Source: Sulfurisoma sp. (lineage in GTDB: Bacteria > Pseudomonadota > Gammaproteobacteria > Burkholderiales > Rhodocyclaceae). From it: 64,000 bases of DNA. The stretch is from NCBI GenBank assembly GCA_030691075.1, contig JAUYFI010000030.1, forward strand, positions 53,621 through 117,620, in the 5' to 3' direction. Numbering within the stretch: position 1 is the first letter of the stretch; each line of letters begins with the position of its first letter. Below, one piece after another: positions 19,671-32,297 of the stretch. Position numbers and translations under genes: made by a program. A model generated the notes under the pieces. That model did no database searches and was not told the origin of the DNA. It was given only the letters and a program-made list of their open reading frames with translations.

Positions 19671-21649
19671 ACCGACGGACCGTACGCGGCCTCGAAAGCC
19701 GACGCTTCCAGCGGCTTGGCGAACAGGTAGCCCTGCAGCTTGTGGCAGCCGATACCGCGGGTGAACTCCGCCTGCGCCTCGGTCTCCACGCCCTCCGCCA
19801 CCAGCGTTAGATCGAGGCCCTGCGCCAGCGCCGCGATGGCGCGGGCGATCGAGGCATCGACGGGATCGTGCGGCGCGTTGATGACGAAGGCGCGGTCGAT
19901 CTTGAGGATATCCACCGGCATCTGGCGCAACGACGCCAGCGATGAGTAGCCCTGGCCGAAATCGTCGATCGCCACGGCGACGCCCAGACTGCCCTTGAGT
20001 TCGCGCAGCAAGCCGGCGGCCTGATCCGGATTCAGGGCCAGGAACGTTTCCGTCACTTCGAGAATCAGCGCCGCCGCCGGCAGGCCCGATTCGGCCAGTG
20101 CCTCGCGAATGATCGCCGGCAGCCTGGGGTCGGTGAACTGCCGCGTGGACAGATTGACCGCCACCACGAACTCCGGCATGAAGCTTTGGCGCCAGCGTTG
20201 CGCCTGCTTGCACGCCTGGCGCAAAACGAAGGCGCCGACCTCGACGATCTGGCCGCTTTCCTCGAGTAGCGGAATGAACACCGTCGGCGACATCAGGCCG
20301 CGGTGCGGATGCCGCCACCGCACCAGCGCCTCCGCCGAGAGCAGTTGGCGCGTCCCGGCGTCGACCAGCGGCTGGTAGAAAACCTCGAATTCCTGGCGCT
20401 GCAAGGCTTCGCGCAGATCCGCCTGCAGTTGCAATCGCTCGGCCACGCCCTGCTCCAGCCCCGGCGTGTACAGAACCCAATGGCGCGCCCCCTGAGCCTT
20501 GGCCTGTCCCAGAGCTGCTTCGGCGTGCATCAGGAGCCCGGCCGGATCGCTCCCCCCGGACTCGGCCAGGTCGGCCCCCATCGCGACGTCGGCGACGATG
20601 TTCTGGCCCTCGAAGAGCAGCGGCGCGTCGAATTTCGCCAGGATTTCGCGTGCCAGGGGCGGAAGCATCTCCTCCGCCGAAACCGTCGCGTCCTCCTGCT
20701 TGAGCATCAGGGCGAAAGCATCGCCGGGGAGCCGGAACAAGCGGTGACCGGCATTCGGGAGCGTCGCCAGGCGGTCCGCCGTCTGACGCAGAACCGCGTC
20801 CGTGGCGCGGTGACCGTAGGCGGCGCTCACCTGCCGCAAATGCAGCAGGCCGACCACCAGCCAGCCGCGCCGGACGGCCGGCGCCACGGTGACGTCATGG
20901 CGTTGCCGCCGCGCCAGCACATCCAGCGCGACTTCGCGCACCGGCAAGCCCGTGACAGCGTCTTTCTCGCGCTGCGTTCGCTCCGCCCGGCGCAAGACAT
21001 GCAGGGCCACCGCGAAAATGACCAAACCGGCGAGATTGGCGATCGCCCAGACGCGACGCTCGTCCTGCTTGATCTCGGCGATCAGCGGCGTCACGTCCGT
21101 ATAGACCTCGAAGACCGCGTCCTGCGGCCCGTCCGCCCCGGGATTGGCCGGAACGTAAGCCTGCACGAGGTCGCGGTCCGCCACCAGCCCGCCATCGATG
21201 ACGCTGAATTGCTCGCGATGCACCAGTTCCGCCAACGCCTTGCCATTCAGCGCGGCGCGCACGCCAAGATTGCCGCCGTTATCCTCGCCGATCTGCTTCG
21301 CTTCGGTCGAGAACACCACCACGCCGCGCGGATCGTAGATCTTCACCTTGAGCACGCGCTGACCCTTGATCTGCGCCGCGACATCGCGCCCCAGGGCGGC
21401 GAGAAAATCGAGTTGCGGAATGGCCGTCGGCGGCAGCGTCGCGGCCCGCCGCACCGGCTTCAGGTAAAGCGGCCCTAGGGCGTTGGACAGGCTGGTCGCC
21501 ACCGCGATGCTGCGTTGCAGTTCGCGCTCGATCACCTCGCTGGTGGCGCTCTGCTTCCAGCCCCATGCCGTGAGCCAGGCGGCGCCGATCAGCAGGACGA
21601 AGAGGGCGGCGGCGGGAGTTCGATAGCGGCTGGTTTCCGGGGGGGTCAC
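19667..21649 (-). CDS. GGDEF/EAL-domain protein with N-terminal sensor region
   Basis: [49 protein letters not shown]; degenerate GGDEF-like section. Confidence 0.9.
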   Translation of the reverse strand: MTPPETSRYRTPAAALFVLLIGAAWLTAWGWKQSATSEVIERELQRSIAVATSLSNALGPLYLKPVRRAATLPPTAIPQLDFLAALGRDVAAQIKGQRVLKVKIYDPRGVVVFSTEAKQIGEDNGGNLGVRAALNGKALAELVHREQFSVIDGGLVADRDLVQAYVPANPGADGPQDAVFEVYTDVTPLIAEIKQDERRVWAIANLAGLVIFAVALHVLRRAERTQREKDAVTGLPVREVALDVLARRQRHDVTVAPAVRRGWLVVGLLHLRQVSAAYGHRATDAVLRQTADRLATLPNAGHRLFRLPGDAFALMLKQEDATVSAEEMLPPLAREILAKFDAPLLFEGQNIVADVAMGADLAESGGSDPAGLLMHAEAALGQAKAQGARHWVLYTPGLEQGVAERLQLQADLREALQRQEFEVFYQPLVDAGTRQLLSAEALVRWRHPHRGLMSPTVFIPLLEESGQIVEVGAFVLRQACKQAQRWRQSFMPEFVVAVNLSTRQFTDPRLPAIIREALAESGLPAAALILEVTETFLALNPDQAAGLLRELKGSLGVAVAIDDFGQGYSSLASLRQMPVDILKIDRAFVINAPHDPVDASIARAIAALAQGLDLTLVAEGVETEAQAEFTRGIGCHKLQGYLFAKPLEASAFEAAYGPSV

Positions 21650-21716
21650 GGCGACACCTTGTCGCGTAAAACACAGCGGGCATTGTGGTGCATCGCTGGC
21701 GTAAACGCAAAGCGGA

Positions 21717-21746
21717 GCGGGGTTGCCGGCATCCCGGCAACCCCGC
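21717..21746 (-). terminator. Perfect 13-bp stem / 4-nt loop downstream of rplS
   Basis: gcggggttgccgg-catc-ccggcaaccccgc. Confidence 0.7.
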
Positions 21747-21766
21747 CTGGGGCAGGAGGCGGACGA

Positions 21767-22135
21767 TCAGCCCGCGGTTCTGGCCGTGAGCTTTTCCTTG
21801 ATGCGCGCCGACTTGCCCGAGCGGTTGCGCAGGTAGTAGAGCTTGGCGCGACGCACGTCGCCGCGACGCTTGACCTCGACGCTGGCGATCAGCGGCGAAT
21901 AGGTCTGGAAAGTGCGCTCGACGCCCTCGCCCGACGAAATCTTGCGCACGATGAAACTGGAGTTGAGGCCGCGGTTCTTCTTGGCGATGACCACGCCCTC
22001 GAAGGCCTGGACGCGCTTGCGCTCGCCTTCGACCACGTTCACGTTCACGATCACGGTGTCGCCGGGGGCGAACGCGGGAATGGTCTTGCCGAGGCGTTCG
22101 ATTTCCTCTTTTTCGATCTGATCAATCAGGTTCAT
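21767..22135 (-). CDS. rplS: 50S ribosomal protein L19
   Basis: [35 protein letters not shown]. Confidence 0.97.
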   Translation of the reverse strand: MNLIDQIEKEEIERLGKTIPAFAPGDTVIVNVNVVEGERKRVQAFEGVVIAKKNRGLNSSFIVRKISSGEGVERTFQTYSPLIASVEVKRRGDVRRAKLYYLRNRSGKSARIKEKLTARTAG

Positions 22136-22153
22136 GTCGTTTTTTCCTTCAAT

Positions 22154-22924
22154 TTAGTTACGACCGCAGAGCTCTTCGGCTTCGATCTCGCCGAGGAGTT
22201 GCGTTTCCTCCGCGCTCATCTGCTGCATGAGCGCCCGCTGCGCCAACAATTCCGGGCGACGCTTCCGGGTCCGCGCCAGCGACATTTTCAGTCGCCAGCG
22301 ACGGATGTTCTCGTGGTGGCCGGAGAGCAACACCTCCGGCGCCGGCATTCCTTCATACACCTCGGGCCGCGTGTAGTGCGGGCAATCCAGCAGCCCGGCA
22401 ACGAACGAATCCTCGACCGCCGAGGCGTCGTCGTTCAAAGCCCCCGGTAACTGCCTCACGCAGGCATCGATCAACGCCATCGCCGCGATCTCGCCGCCCG
22501 AAAGGACGAAATCGCCGATCGATATTTCTTCATCGACGCAGCGTTCGATCAAGCGCTCGTCAACCCCTTCATAACGCCCGCAGAGCAGAATCGCTCCCGG
22601 CGTTGCCGCCAGCCGCCGCACCCGCTCGTGCGTGAGCGGCGCGCCCTGCGGCGAGAGGTAAATCACCTTCGCTCCATCGTCGCCGCGCCCCATGCGGGCT
22701 ACGGCAATTGTCTGCTCCAGCGGCCCCGGCAGCATCACCATGCCCGGCCCGCCGCCATACGGCCGGTCATCGACCGTCCGGTGGTTGTCCTCCGTCCTGT
22801 CGCGCGGGTTCCAGCAATCCAGCCGCCACAACCCACGCTCCAGCGCCCGCCGCGTGATGCCCGACTGCGTCACCGCCGCGAACATCTCGGGAAACAGCGT
22901 GATCGCGTCGAAGCGCAGCATCAC
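22154..22924 (-). CDS. trmD: tRNA (guanine-N1)-methyltransferase
   Basis: [33 protein letters not shown]. Confidence 0.97.
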   Translation of the reverse strand: MMLRFDAITLFPEMFAAVTQSGITRRALERGLWRLDCWNPRDRTEDNHRTVDDRPYGGGPGMVMLPGPLEQTIAVARMGRGDDGAKVIYLSPQGAPLTHERVRRLAATPGAILLCGRYEGVDERLIERCVDEEISIGDFVLSGGEIAAMALIDACVRQLPGALNDDASAVEDSFVAGLLDCPHYTRPEVYEGMPAPEVLLSGHHENIRRWRLKMSLARTRKRRPELLAQRALMQQMSAEETQLLGEIEAEELCGRN

Positions 22925-23430
22925 CAGTCTGCTTCCCAGTCGACGCGGATGACCTTATTGGAAACATCCACCTCGTTAATCACCTGCGCGATGAACGGCA
23001 GCAGGCGCTCCGTCTTGCCTTCGCGCACCACCAGCACGTCGTTGGCGCCGGTCTCGATCAGTTCGGCCACCGAGCCGAGCTTCACGCCCCGTGCATTCAC
23101 CACTTCCAGGCCGATCAGATCGGCCCAGTAATACTCGTCCTTCGCCGGCGGCGGCAGCGCCTCGTGCGGTACGGCAAAGTAGCTGCCGTCGATTGCCTCG
23201 GCCGCCGTGCGATCGTCGATGCCTCTCAGCTTCGCGACGAGACCCTTGCCATGTGGTTTCAGGCCTTCAAGCTCGTAGCGCTGCCACTCCGTGCCTTCGG
23301 CATCGCTGCCCAGCCACCAGGCAGGCATCGCCCGCCATACCGCCAGATCGTCCGCCATGCCCCCTATCGGGTTCAGCTTGATCCAGCCCTGCACGCCGAA
23401 CGGGGCGATCACTCGCCCCAAAACCACCAT
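22921..23430 (-). CDS. rimM: Ribosome maturation factor RimM
   Basis: [42 protein letters not shown]. Confidence 0.95.
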   Translation of the reverse strand: MVVLGRVIAPFGVQGWIKLNPIGGMADDLAVWRAMPAWWLGSDAEGTEWQRYELEGLKPHGKGLVAKLRGIDDRTAAEAIDGSYFAVPHEALPPPAKDEYYWADLIGLEVVNARGVKLGSVAELIETGANDVLVVREGKTERLLPFIAQVINEVDVSNKVIRVDWEADW

Positions 23431-23438
23431 GCCGCTGG

Positions 23439-23693
23439 TCAGGCAGCCGGCTTGACGGCGATCTGCTTGACGAGGCGGGCGGCGGTCGGCGACAACTGGG
23501 CGCCGACGCCCTGCCAGTAGGCCAGACGCTCGGCGTTGACCACCAAGCCCTGTTCGTTTTCGGCAGCCACTGGATTGTAGAAACCAATGCGCTCGACAAA
23601 GCGACCATCGCGGCGGTTGCGCGAGTCGGTCACCACCATGTTGTAGAAGGGGCGCTTTTTGGCGCCGCTGCGGGCAAGTCGAATGACGACCAT
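23439..23693 (-). CDS. rpsP: 30S ribosomal protein S16
   Basis: [41 protein letters not shown]. Confidence 0.97.
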   Translation of the reverse strand: MVVIRLARSGAKKRPFYNMVVTDSRNRRDGRFVERIGFYNPVAAENEQGLVVNAERLAYWQGVGAQLSPTAARLVKQIAVKPAA

Positions 23694-23820
23694 GATGTAT
23701 CCCTTGAATTCGGAAAACGAGGTTTCGGCGAAGGCTAATGCACGCGTCAGCGGGCGTTACGCCAAAGCCAAAAAGCTGGCGATTATAACGGTTTCCCGCA
23801 GGAAAACAATCGGCGCCAAA

Positions 23821-24537
23821 TCAGCGGAACACTCCGGCGATGGTCGCCTGCACGGCCTCGGCCGCCGCGCGCGGGTCGGGTGCCTGGCGGATCGGGCGGC
23901 CGACCACGATGTAGTCGGCGCCGTTGTGGAAGGCCTGGGCCACGTCGACAGTGCGCTTCTGGTCATCCGCCGGCTTGTTTTCCACCGGGCGGATGCCCGG
24001 CGTAACCACCAGCAGCCGCTGCCCGAGCTCGTGCCGGATCATCGGCGCCTCGAGGCCCGAGGACACGATGCCATCCACTCCGGCCTCCAGCGCGCGGCGC
24101 GCGCGCGATAGCACCAGCTTGTCGACATCGCAGGCGAAGCCGAGATCGTCGAGGTCGCCGCGGTCGAGACTGGTCAGCACGGTCACGGCGAGAATCTTCA
24201 GTTCGCCCTTGTCGCGCACGGCCGCCTCCATGATCGCCTGGTTGCCATGGACGGTGGCAAAGGTCGCGCCGCTGCCGACCAGCGCGCGCACGGCGGAGCA
24301 CACGGTTTCCGGAACGTCGAAGAACTTGAGGTCGACGAAGACCTTCTTGCCCTGCGCCGTCAACCACTGCAGCAACTCGAAATAGCCGCCGGCCATGAAG
24401 AGTTCGAGGCCGATCTTGTAGAAGCTGACTGCATCGCCAAGCTGGATTACCAAGGCACGCGCGGCGGCGGCATCGGCGACGTCGAGCGCGACGATCAACC
24501 GATCGCGCACAGGAATGGGTTTGTCGGACAAGAACAT
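23821..24537 (-). CDS. pyrF: Orotidine-5'-phosphate decarboxylase
   Basis: LIVALDV, VFVDLKFFDVPETV, VTPGIRP. Confidence 0.94.
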   Translation of the reverse strand: MFLSDKPIPVRDRLIVALDVADAAAARALVIQLGDAVSFYKIGLELFMAGGYFELLQWLTAQGKKVFVDLKFFDVPETVCSAVRALVGSGATFATVHGNQAIMEAAVRDKGELKILAVTVLTSLDRGDLDDLGFACDVDKLVLSRARRALEAGVDGIVSSGLEAPMIRHELGQRLLVVTPGIRPVENKPADDQKRTVDVAQAFHNGADYIVVGRPIRQAPDPRAAAEAVQATIAGVFR

Positions 24538-24660
24538 GAAATTTCCTGATGTTCGGGATCATGAATTCTACTAGAATCGAACGCGCTTCCCGGGCGGAAG
24601 TCCCGCATGGACATTCGCTCCGGGTTCGCCTGAAAGCTGTTAAACGCTAGCACTCGCGCG

Positions 24661-26193
24661 ATGCCAAAATCGACCGACCCTACCGTTTCATCACCGGCCC
24701 TTGACAGTGCGCTTGCCTGGCTCGCCCAGCCGCCGGCGGAGGATCCGTTGCGCGACTTGGTGCCCTTGCGCAACCATCTCGCCGCGGTCGACGACATGGG
24801 CGTGGCGCCGCTGCATCTGCTGCGCATCCTCGAACTCGTCCAGCCGCGCGTCAATGTGGTCAATGCCGCGCTCAAGCCGCTTCTGCGCGAGGCCTCGTTG
24901 CCCGTCGACCGCCGGCTGCGGACAATCTCGCAGGGCTTGCTCGATGTCCATGGCGGCATTGTCGCCGCGTATGGCAAGGTGATGCGCGAAGCCGATTGCG
25001 AGCGTCTGCAGAGCCTGCACCGCAACCCGACATCGCTTGGTGCGCTGGCCATCGGCAACCTGGCGCAGCAGATGGAAGTGGCGCTGCTTATCTCTTCCCC
25101 TGCTCCGCCGGACATGTGGCGCACCGCCCAGGCGATCTACCACTGGACAATGACCGCAACTCCGCACGACAGCACTCTGCCGGAGGGCGCCAACGCCGTC
25201 CTGCGCCACTTCAAGACCATGCTGGCGCTGGCCGCGGCGCAGCCCGAGAGCTTCACGCCGGCCGAACTCGATTTCCTGCTGGCCTATCTGCGCGAGTTCG
25301 CCGACCAAGTCGAATTTGCCGAAGCGCTACCCGCCAGCAGCCAGACGGGAACCTGGTACTGGATCAATGAAAGCCGCGACCAGCCGCCCGGCGCCGTCGT
25401 CCGCCGCCCGCCCCCGGCCAGCGGGAGGAATGTGTGCTTCTCGTGCCGCGAACTCGGTCGTTCGGCGCTCGAGCACATGGAGCATCTCGGCGCCGGCGAA
25501 AGCCCGCAAACGCTGGGGCTGGACGAACGGGCCGCCAGCCCGGCGCTGCGCCAGGCGCTGCACCGCGCCGCCGGCCGCTGGGTATCCCCGCCGAAACGAC
25601 ATATGTCGCGTCGCGGCAGCAGCAGCCGCGTTCAGGTCTGCACCGACCTGCCGGCGCTGTGGCATCATCAGCGCGGGGACACGCGCCCCGTCGCAAATGC
25701 CACCGGCATCACATCGACCGACTGGATGATGCTGAACGAAAGCCCGGGCGGACTTGCCGTCATGCATGTGTCCGGCAATACCCACGGCATCATGGCCGGT
25801 TCCGCACTTGCGGTGCAGCCAGCCGCCAACAAGCCCTGGGGCCTCTGCCTGGTGCGCTGGGCGCGCAGCGACAATCCGGAACACCTCGAACTCGGGCTGG
25901 AGCTGGTTGCGCCAGCGGCCGAAGCCGTGCGACTGGTGCGGCACAACGGTGGTGGCAACTTACCGGAGGAAGCGGCGACAGCGGCTTTCCGTCTGCCCCC
26001 CCTGGCAGCCGCGCAACGCGGCGAGGCACTGCTGGCCGTACCAGGCATTCATCAGGCGGGGACGTTCACCCTCGTCAGCGAAAATACCGATCGCATCCAG
26101 CTCACCGAGTGCACGCCGGGCACCCTGCTGCTGCAAACCTCCAGCGTCGAACTGTTCGAGTTCACCCGCGACTTTTCACCTGCCGGCCACTAG
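24661..26193 (+). CDS. Conserved hypothetical protein
   Basis: Single long ORF with codon-bias-consistent frame; no recognised catalytic motif. Confidence 0.6.
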   Translation: MPKSTDPTVSSPALDSALAWLAQPPAEDPLRDLVPLRNHLAAVDDMGVAPLHLLRILELVQPRVNVVNAALKPLLREASLPVDRRLRTISQGLLDVHGGIVAAYGKVMREADCERLQSLHRNPTSLGALAIGNLAQQMEVALLISSPAPPDMWRTAQAIYHWTMTATPHDSTLPEGANAVLRHFKTMLALAAAQPESFTPAELDFLLAYLREFADQVEFAEALPASSQTGTWYWINESRDQPPGAVVRRPPPASGRNVCFSCRELGRSALEHMEHLGAGESPQTLGLDERAASPALRQALHRAAGRWVSPPKRHMSRRGSSSRVQVCTDLPALWHHQRGDTRPVANATGITSTDWMMLNESPGGLAVMHVSGNTHGIMAGSALAVQPAANKPWGLCLVRWARSDNPEHLELGLELVAPAAEAVRLVRHNGGGNLPEEAATAAFRLPPLAAAQRGEALLAVPGIHQAGTFTLVSENTDRIQLTECTPGTLLLQTSSVELFEFTRDFSPAGH

Positions 26194-27010
26194 ACCCCAA
26201 AACATGGGGCAGTTCCGCCGTTACCAGGGCACCGACGAGGATGATGCCCCATGAGGCGGAAAGCCAGATCAGGAAGACCGGCATCGCCGCGAAGGCGCCA
26301 TAGATCACCGTGTAGGTCGGCAGCTTCGCCACATACAGGCTGAACAATATCTGCATCAGGGTGAAGCCGGCGGCAGCCAGCAGCCCGCCAGTGACGGCGT
26401 GTGCCGGGCGTATCGGCCGGTTGGGCACGGCCCAATACACCAGCGCGAACAGCGCCGCCATGAACACGAAGGGGACGACCTTGAAGAACAGGGTGTTGAC
26501 CCACCGCGGCTCGTCCAGGAGACCGAACGACACGCTGGCGAGGTAGGTGATGGCAACGAGGCTGCCGCCGAACACCAGCGGCCCGACCAGCAGCGCGACG
26601 AGGTGCATGGCCAGACGCTTGAGCAAGGGCCGCGCTGCCTTGATCCTCCAGATGGCATTGAAGGCATGCTCAATGGTGAGCATCTGGATCAGCGCCGTGA
26701 CGCCTAGCAAAAGGCCGCCAATCAGCGTCACGCGTTCGGCGCGATGGGCGAACTGACCGACGTACTTGGCGATCACCGCGCCGGCCTTGTCCGGCAGCAG
26801 ATTGGTCAGCAGAAATTTTTCCAGCGCGGCGCCCAGCCCACTGCCGAACGGCAGGTTGGAGATGAGCACCGCGCCGACCGCGAACATCGGCACCAGGCCG
26901 AGCAGCGTGGCGAAAGAGAGGGCGGCGGCGGTCTGCGCGCAGCGCTCGGCATGAAAGCGGCGCACGACGCTGGCGACCAGGCGGAAGGGGGCGAGAATCC
27001 AGCGCATCAT
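26162..27010 (-). CDS. YihY/RBN-family membrane protein (alternative start at 27040)
   Basis: RRFHAERCAQTAAALSFATLLGLVPM; multiple TM segments. Confidence 0.88.
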   Translation of the reverse strand: MMRWILAPFRLVASVVRRFHAERCAQTAAALSFATLLGLVPMFAVGAVLISNLPFGSGLGAALEKFLLTNLLPDKAGAVIAKYVGQFAHRAERVTLIGGLLLGVTALIQMLTIEHAFNAIWRIKAARPLLKRLAMHLVALLVGPLVFGGSLVAITYLASVSFGLLDEPRWVNTLFFKVVPFVFMAALFALVYWAVPNRPIRPAHAVTGGLLAAAGFTLMQILFSLYVAKLPTYTVIYGAFAAMPVFLIWLSASWGIILVGALVTAELPHVLGSSGRQVKSRG

Positions 27011-27131
27011 GCCTCCGCCGGGCCGTCCCCAAGGAGGCATGCGCGCCCCGTGGGGGGGCAGCGTCCGCGAGGGATACCGTCCCCGGCTGAGCCGGGGACA
27101 TAAGCCGGGTTTGCGAGCGTGGGGGCCATAT
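27005..27131 (-). repeat. GC-rich intergenic element (family 2) abutting yihY start
   Basis: rc: ggcccccacgctcgc...gctgcccccccacggggcgcgcatgcctccttggggacggcccggcggaggcatgatg. Confidence 0.55.
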
Positions 27132-27156
27132 AATCGCTTGCATTGTATCGAAAGGC

Positions 27157-27567
27157 TTGCCAGTGACGTCCCATCGCCGTGCCGCCAGCGCCGACTTTTT
27201 CCCCCGCGGCGCCCGACTCGCCAACCTCGCCGCCAGCGTCAGCCTGATCGCCCTGATCGCGCTGTGCCTGGCCTGGGAACTGCGGATCGCGCCGCTCAAG
27301 CCGGGGGGCTCGTGGCTGGTGCTGAAGACGCTGCCGCTGCTGGCGCCGCTGTTCGGCATCCTGCACGGTCGGCGTTACACCCACCAGTGGGCATCGCTGT
27401 TGATTCTCGCCTACCTCGGCGAAGGGCTGGTGCGCGCGACGACCGATAGCGGCCCGATGCGCGTGATGGCGGGCATCGAGGTGCTGCTGGCGACGGCTTT
27501 TTTTGCCGCCACCGTCGTTTACGCCCGGATCACCCGTCCGTCGGCGCGGGCTACAGCTGCGGATTGA
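27157..27567 (+). CDS. DUF2069-like small membrane protein
   Basis: [53 protein letters not shown]. Confidence 0.8.
   Translation: MPVTSHRRAASADFFPRGARLANLAASVSLIALIALCLAWELRIAPLKPGGSWLVLKTLPLLAPLFGILHGRRYTHQWASLLILAYLGEGLVRATTDSGPMRVMAGIEVLLATAFFAATVVYARITRPSARATAAD
27176..27199 (+). repeat. Dispersed 24-bp repeat, 5' end of the DUF2069 gene
   Basis: gccgtgccgccagcgccgactttt. Confidence 0.85.
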
Positions 27568-29086
27568 GCCTCTCGCCCCCCGCGTGCAGCTTGTTGAGCG
27601 CGTTGATGTAGGCCTTGGCCGAGGCCACGACGATGTCGGTGTCGGCGCCCTGCCCATTGACGATGCGGCCGTCCTTCGATAGCCGCACCGTCACCTCGCC
27701 CTGGGCGTCGGTGCCGGTGGTGATGGCATTGACCGAGTAGAGCAGCAGGTCGGCGCCGCTGGGAACCACGTTTTCGATGGCCTTGAAGGTGGCGTCGACG
27801 GGACCGCTGCCGGACGATGCGCTCGGACGCTCCTCGCCTTCGACCGACAGGGTGAGCCTGGCCTGCGGCGCCTCGCCGGTTTCCGAATGGAACATGGACG
27901 ACACCAGGCGGATGTATTCGGGTGGGATACCGTCGTCGCCGACCAGCGCATAGATGTCCTCGTCGAAAATTTCGCGCTTCTTGTCGGCGAGTTCCTTGAA
28001 GCGGGCGAAGGCGGCGTTGAGCGCATCCTCGCTGGCCATGTCGATGCCGAGTTCCTTCAGCCGCGTCTTGAAGGCGTTGCGGCCCGAGAGCTTGCCGAGG
28101 GTGAGCTTGTTGGTGGTCCAGCCCACGTCCTCGGCGCGCATGATCTCGTAGGTCTCGCGGTGCTTGAGCACGCCGTCCTGGTGGATGCCGGACTCGTGGG
28201 CGAAGGCGTTGGCGCCGACCACGGCCTTGTTCGGCTGCACCGCGTAGCCGGTGATCTGCGACACCAGTTTCGATGCCTGGACGATCTGGGTGGCGTCGAT
28301 GCGCGTGTCGCAGTTAAAGAGATCGCCGCGCGTGCGCACGGCCATGACGATCTCTTCCATCGCCGCGTTGCCGGCGCGCTCGCCCAGGCCGTTGATGGTG
28401 CATTCGACCTGACGGGCGCCGTTCTGCACCGCGGCCAGCGAATTGGCCACGGCCATGCCCAGATCGTTGTGGCAGTGGGTGGACCAGATCGCCTTGTCGG
28501 CGTTTGGCACGCGCTCGCGCAAGGTCTTGAACAGTCCGCCCCAGACCGAGGGCAGGTTGTAGCCGACGGTGTCGGGAATGTTGACCGTGCGGGCGCCGGC
28601 ATCGATCACCGCCTCGAGCACGCGGCAGAGGAAATCGACTTCGGAGCGGCCGCCATCCTCGGGCGAGAACTCGATGTCGTCGGTGTATTGGCGCGCCCAC
28701 TGCACGGCCTTCACCGCCTGCTCCAGCACCTGATCGGGTTCCATCCGCAGCTTCATCTTCATGTGGATGGGACTGGTGGCGATGAAGGTGTGGATGCGGC
28801 CGGAATTGGCGGGCTTGATCGCCTCGCCGGCGCGGCGGATGTCGTTCTCGTTGGCGCGGGCCAGGCCGCAGACGGTGGAATCCTTGATGGCCTCGGCCAC
28901 GGCCTTGACCGCCTCGAAATCGCCGGGGGATGCCGCCGGAAAGCCGGCCTCGATCACATCGACCTTCATGCGTTCGAGTTGGCGCGCGATGCGCAGTTTC
29001 TCGTCCTTGGTCATGGACGCGCCCGGGCTCTGCTCGCCGTCGCGCAAGGTCGTGTCGAAAATCACCAAATGTTCTTTTGCCATCAT
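27551..29086 (-). CDS. leuA: 2-isopropylmalate synthase
   Basis: [36 protein letters not shown]. Confidence 0.97.
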   Translation of the reverse strand: MMAKEHLVIFDTTLRDGEQSPGASMTKDEKLRIARQLERMKVDVIEAGFPAASPGDFEAVKAVAEAIKDSTVCGLARANENDIRRAGEAIKPANSGRIHTFIATSPIHMKMKLRMEPDQVLEQAVKAVQWARQYTDDIEFSPEDGGRSEVDFLCRVLEAVIDAGARTVNIPDTVGYNLPSVWGGLFKTLRERVPNADKAIWSTHCHNDLGMAVANSLAAVQNGARQVECTINGLGERAGNAAMEEIVMAVRTRGDLFNCDTRIDATQIVQASKLVSQITGYAVQPNKAVVGANAFAHESGIHQDGVLKHRETYEIMRAEDVGWTTNKLTLGKLSGRNAFKTRLKELGIDMASEDALNAAFARFKELADKKREIFDEDIYALVGDDGIPPEYIRLVSSMFHSETGEAPQARLTLSVEGEERPSASSGSGPVDATFKAIENVVPSGADLLLYSVNAITTGTDAQGEVTVRLSKDGRIVNGQGADTDIVVASAKAYINALNKLHAGGERLNPQL

Positions 29087-29166
29087 CGTCTCCCGTGTCT
29101 ACGGATAAGCATCCCGGGGGCTGGGGCCGCCCGGCGCGCGATACTCAAATTGCGGGGGTGGGTGTG

Positions 29167-29277
29167 CTAGCGCGCGCGGCGCAGCAGCGGCTCGCCCTTG
29201 GCGCGCAACACACGACGCGCCAGCAGGGTGCCGGAGAGAATCAGGAACAGGGCGGAAAAGAAGGTCATCGCGCTCAT
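29167..29277 (-). CDS. Short membrane peptide (36 aa) MSAMTFFSALFLILSGTLLARRVLRAKGEPLLRRAR
   Basis: ATG ORF with one hydrophobic segment between leuA and pssA. Confidence 0.35.
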   Translation of the reverse strand: MSAMTFFSALFLILSGTLLARRVLRAKGEPLLRRAR

Positions 29278-29296
29278 GAGTTTGACTATAGCCAGA

Positions 29297-30064
29297 TTAT
29301 TCGACGCGCGCAACAGGTTTGCGCCGCTTGGCCCACTGCCACGCCGTCATCACATAACCCGAGAGCGCGTAGCCGAGGAACAGCGCGAACAGCACGCCCG
29401 GCGGGTAGCTCGACACCAGCGCGAAGCCCAGCGCCACGGCCGCCACCATGACAAAGGGCACGCTTTTTCTCAGGTTGATGTCCTTGCCCGACCAGTAACG
29501 GATGTTGCTGACCATGGTGACGCCGGCGAAGATGGTCAGGACGCAGGCATACCAGCGCGCCTCCTCGCCGGTGAAACCGGCATCGAGCAGCACCCAGACC
29601 AGGCCGGCGATCAGCGCGGCGGCCGCCGGGCTCGGCATGCCCTGGAAATAGCGCTTGTCGACGACATCGAGGTTGGTGTTGAAGCGCGCCAGCCGCAGCG
29701 CGGCGCCGGCGCAGTAGATGAACGCGGCCGCCCAGCCGAGCTTGCCCATGCCGCGCAGCGCCCATTCGTAGATGACCAGCGCGGGGGCCGCGCCGAAGGA
29801 GACCATGTCGGAAAGCGAATCGTATTCGGCGCCGAAGGCGCTCTGCGTGCGCGTCAGGCGCGCCACGCGGCCGTCGAGGCCGTCGAACACCATGGCGATG
29901 AAAATGGCCACCGCCGCCAGCTCGAAGCGCTGGTTCATGGCCTGGACGATGGCGTAGAAGCCGGCGAACAGCGCCGCCGTGGTCAGCAGGTTGGGCAGGA
30001 TGTAGATTCCACGCCGGCGCAACTCGGGATTGAACAGCGTCTTGCGGGGGCGGTAGTCCGGCAT
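29297..30064 (-). CDS. pssA: CDP-diacylglycerol--serine O-phosphatidyltransferase
   Basis: DGLDGRVARLTRTQSAFGAEYDSLSDMVSFG. Confidence 0.95.
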   Translation of the reverse strand: MPDYRPRKTLFNPELRRRGIYILPNLLTTAALFAGFYAIVQAMNQRFELAAVAIFIAMVFDGLDGRVARLTRTQSAFGAEYDSLSDMVSFGAAPALVIYEWALRGMGKLGWAAAFIYCAGAALRLARFNTNLDVVDKRYFQGMPSPAAAALIAGLVWVLLDAGFTGEEARWYACVLTIFAGVTMVSNIRYWSGKDINLRKSVPFVMVAAVALGFALVSSYPPGVLFALFLGYALSGYVMTAWQWAKRRKPVARVE

Positions 30065-30071
30065 CGCTGAC

Positions 30072-30716
30072 CTACGGCAGTTCGGCGAGGATGGTACGGG
30101 TGGCGCCGACCTTGTCGCCGATGACCACCTTGACCCGCACGTCGGTCGGCAGGTAGAGATCGACGCGCGAGCCGAAGCGGATGAAGCCGTAGCGCTGGCC
30201 CCGCGCCAACTGCGCGCCAGCCTCGACGTAGCAGAGGATGCGCCGCGCGACGAGGCCCGCCACCTGCACGCAGGTGATGTCGTGTCCCGTTGTCGCACGG
30301 ATATGCAGTGCATTGCGCTCGTTCTCGGTCGAGGCCTTGTCGAGGTCGGCATTAACAAACTTGCCCGGGTGATACCAGCGCTGCTTCACCTCGCCATCGA
30401 CCGGGCTGCGGTTCGAGTGGACGTTGAAGACATTCATGAAGACGCTGATCTTGAGCGCATCGCGATTCAGCCACGGATCGCGCACCGGCTCGATGACGAC
30501 GATGCGGCCGTCGGCCGGCGACAGCACGCTCTTGCCATCGCCCGACACCTCGCGCGGCGGATCGCGGAAGAACTGCAGGACGAACAGCGCGATGATCCAC
30601 AGCGGCAAGGCCCAAACGAAGCCCGCCAGGGCGTGGGCGAGAACGGCAGCGACAACGGCACCGCCGAGGAAAGGCCAGCCTTCCTTGGCGATGATGGGGT
30701 GCGGATAATTGCTCAA
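30072..30716 (-). CDS. psd: Phosphatidylserine decarboxylase (likely TTG start)
   Basis: [31 protein letters not shown]; start [15 protein letters not shown]. Confidence 0.92.
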   Translation of the reverse strand: MSNYPHPIIAKEGWPFLGGAVVAAVLAHALAGFVWALPLWIIALFVLQFFRDPPREVSGDGKSVLSPADGRIVVIEPVRDPWLNRDALKISVFMNVFNVHSNRSPVDGEVKQRWYHPGKFVNADLDKASTENERNALHIRATTGHDITCVQVAGLVARRILCYVEAGAQLARGQRYGFIRFGSRVDLYLPTDVRVKVVIGDKVGATRTILAELP

Positions 30717-30717
30717 C

Positions 30718-31803
<1,086 letters not shown>

Positions 31804-32295
31804 TCAGGCCTTGAGAATGCGGTCGCCGCGGCCGACGCCGCAGACGCCGGTACGCACGGTCTCGAGCACCAGCGAGCCGTCGATGGCCGCGAGGAAGGCG
31901 TCGAGCTTGGCGCCGTTGCCGGTCAACTCGATGACGTAGGACGACTCGGTGACGTCGATGATGCGGCCGCGGAATATGTCGGCGACGCGCTTCATCTCCT
32001 CGCGATCCTTGCCGGTGGCGCGCACCTTGGCCAGCATCAGCTCGCGCTCGATGTGCGGCGCCTCGGACAGGTCGACCACCTTGACCACGTCGATCAGCTT
32101 GTTCAACTGCTTGGTGATCTGCTCGATGACATCGTCGGAGCCGATGCTGACGATGGTCATGCGCGACAGCGAGGCGTCCTCGGTCGGCGCCACGGTCAGC
32201 GACTCGATGTTGAATGCGCGGGCCGAAAACAGGCCGGCGACGCGGGACAGCGCGCCCGACTCGTTCTCGAGAAGAATGGAAATGATATGGCGCAT
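31804..32295 (-). CDS. ilvN: Acetolactate synthase small subunit
   Basis: MRHIISILLENESGALSRVAGLFSARAFNIESLTVAPTED. Confidence 0.96.
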   Translation of the reverse strand: MRHIISILLENESGALSRVAGLFSARAFNIESLTVAPTEDASLSRMTIVSIGSDDVIEQITKQLNKLIDVVKVVDLSEAPHIERELMLAKVRATGKDREEMKRVADIFRGRIIDVTESSYVIELTGNGAKLDAFLAAIDGSLVLETVRTGVCGVGRGDRILKA

Positions 32296-32297
32296 GA

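Noticed and set aside
30096-30120. ggtggcgccgaccttgtcgcc as a repeat copy
   Set aside because: Lacks the CGCCAGC half and the TTT end; ordinary psd coding sequence.
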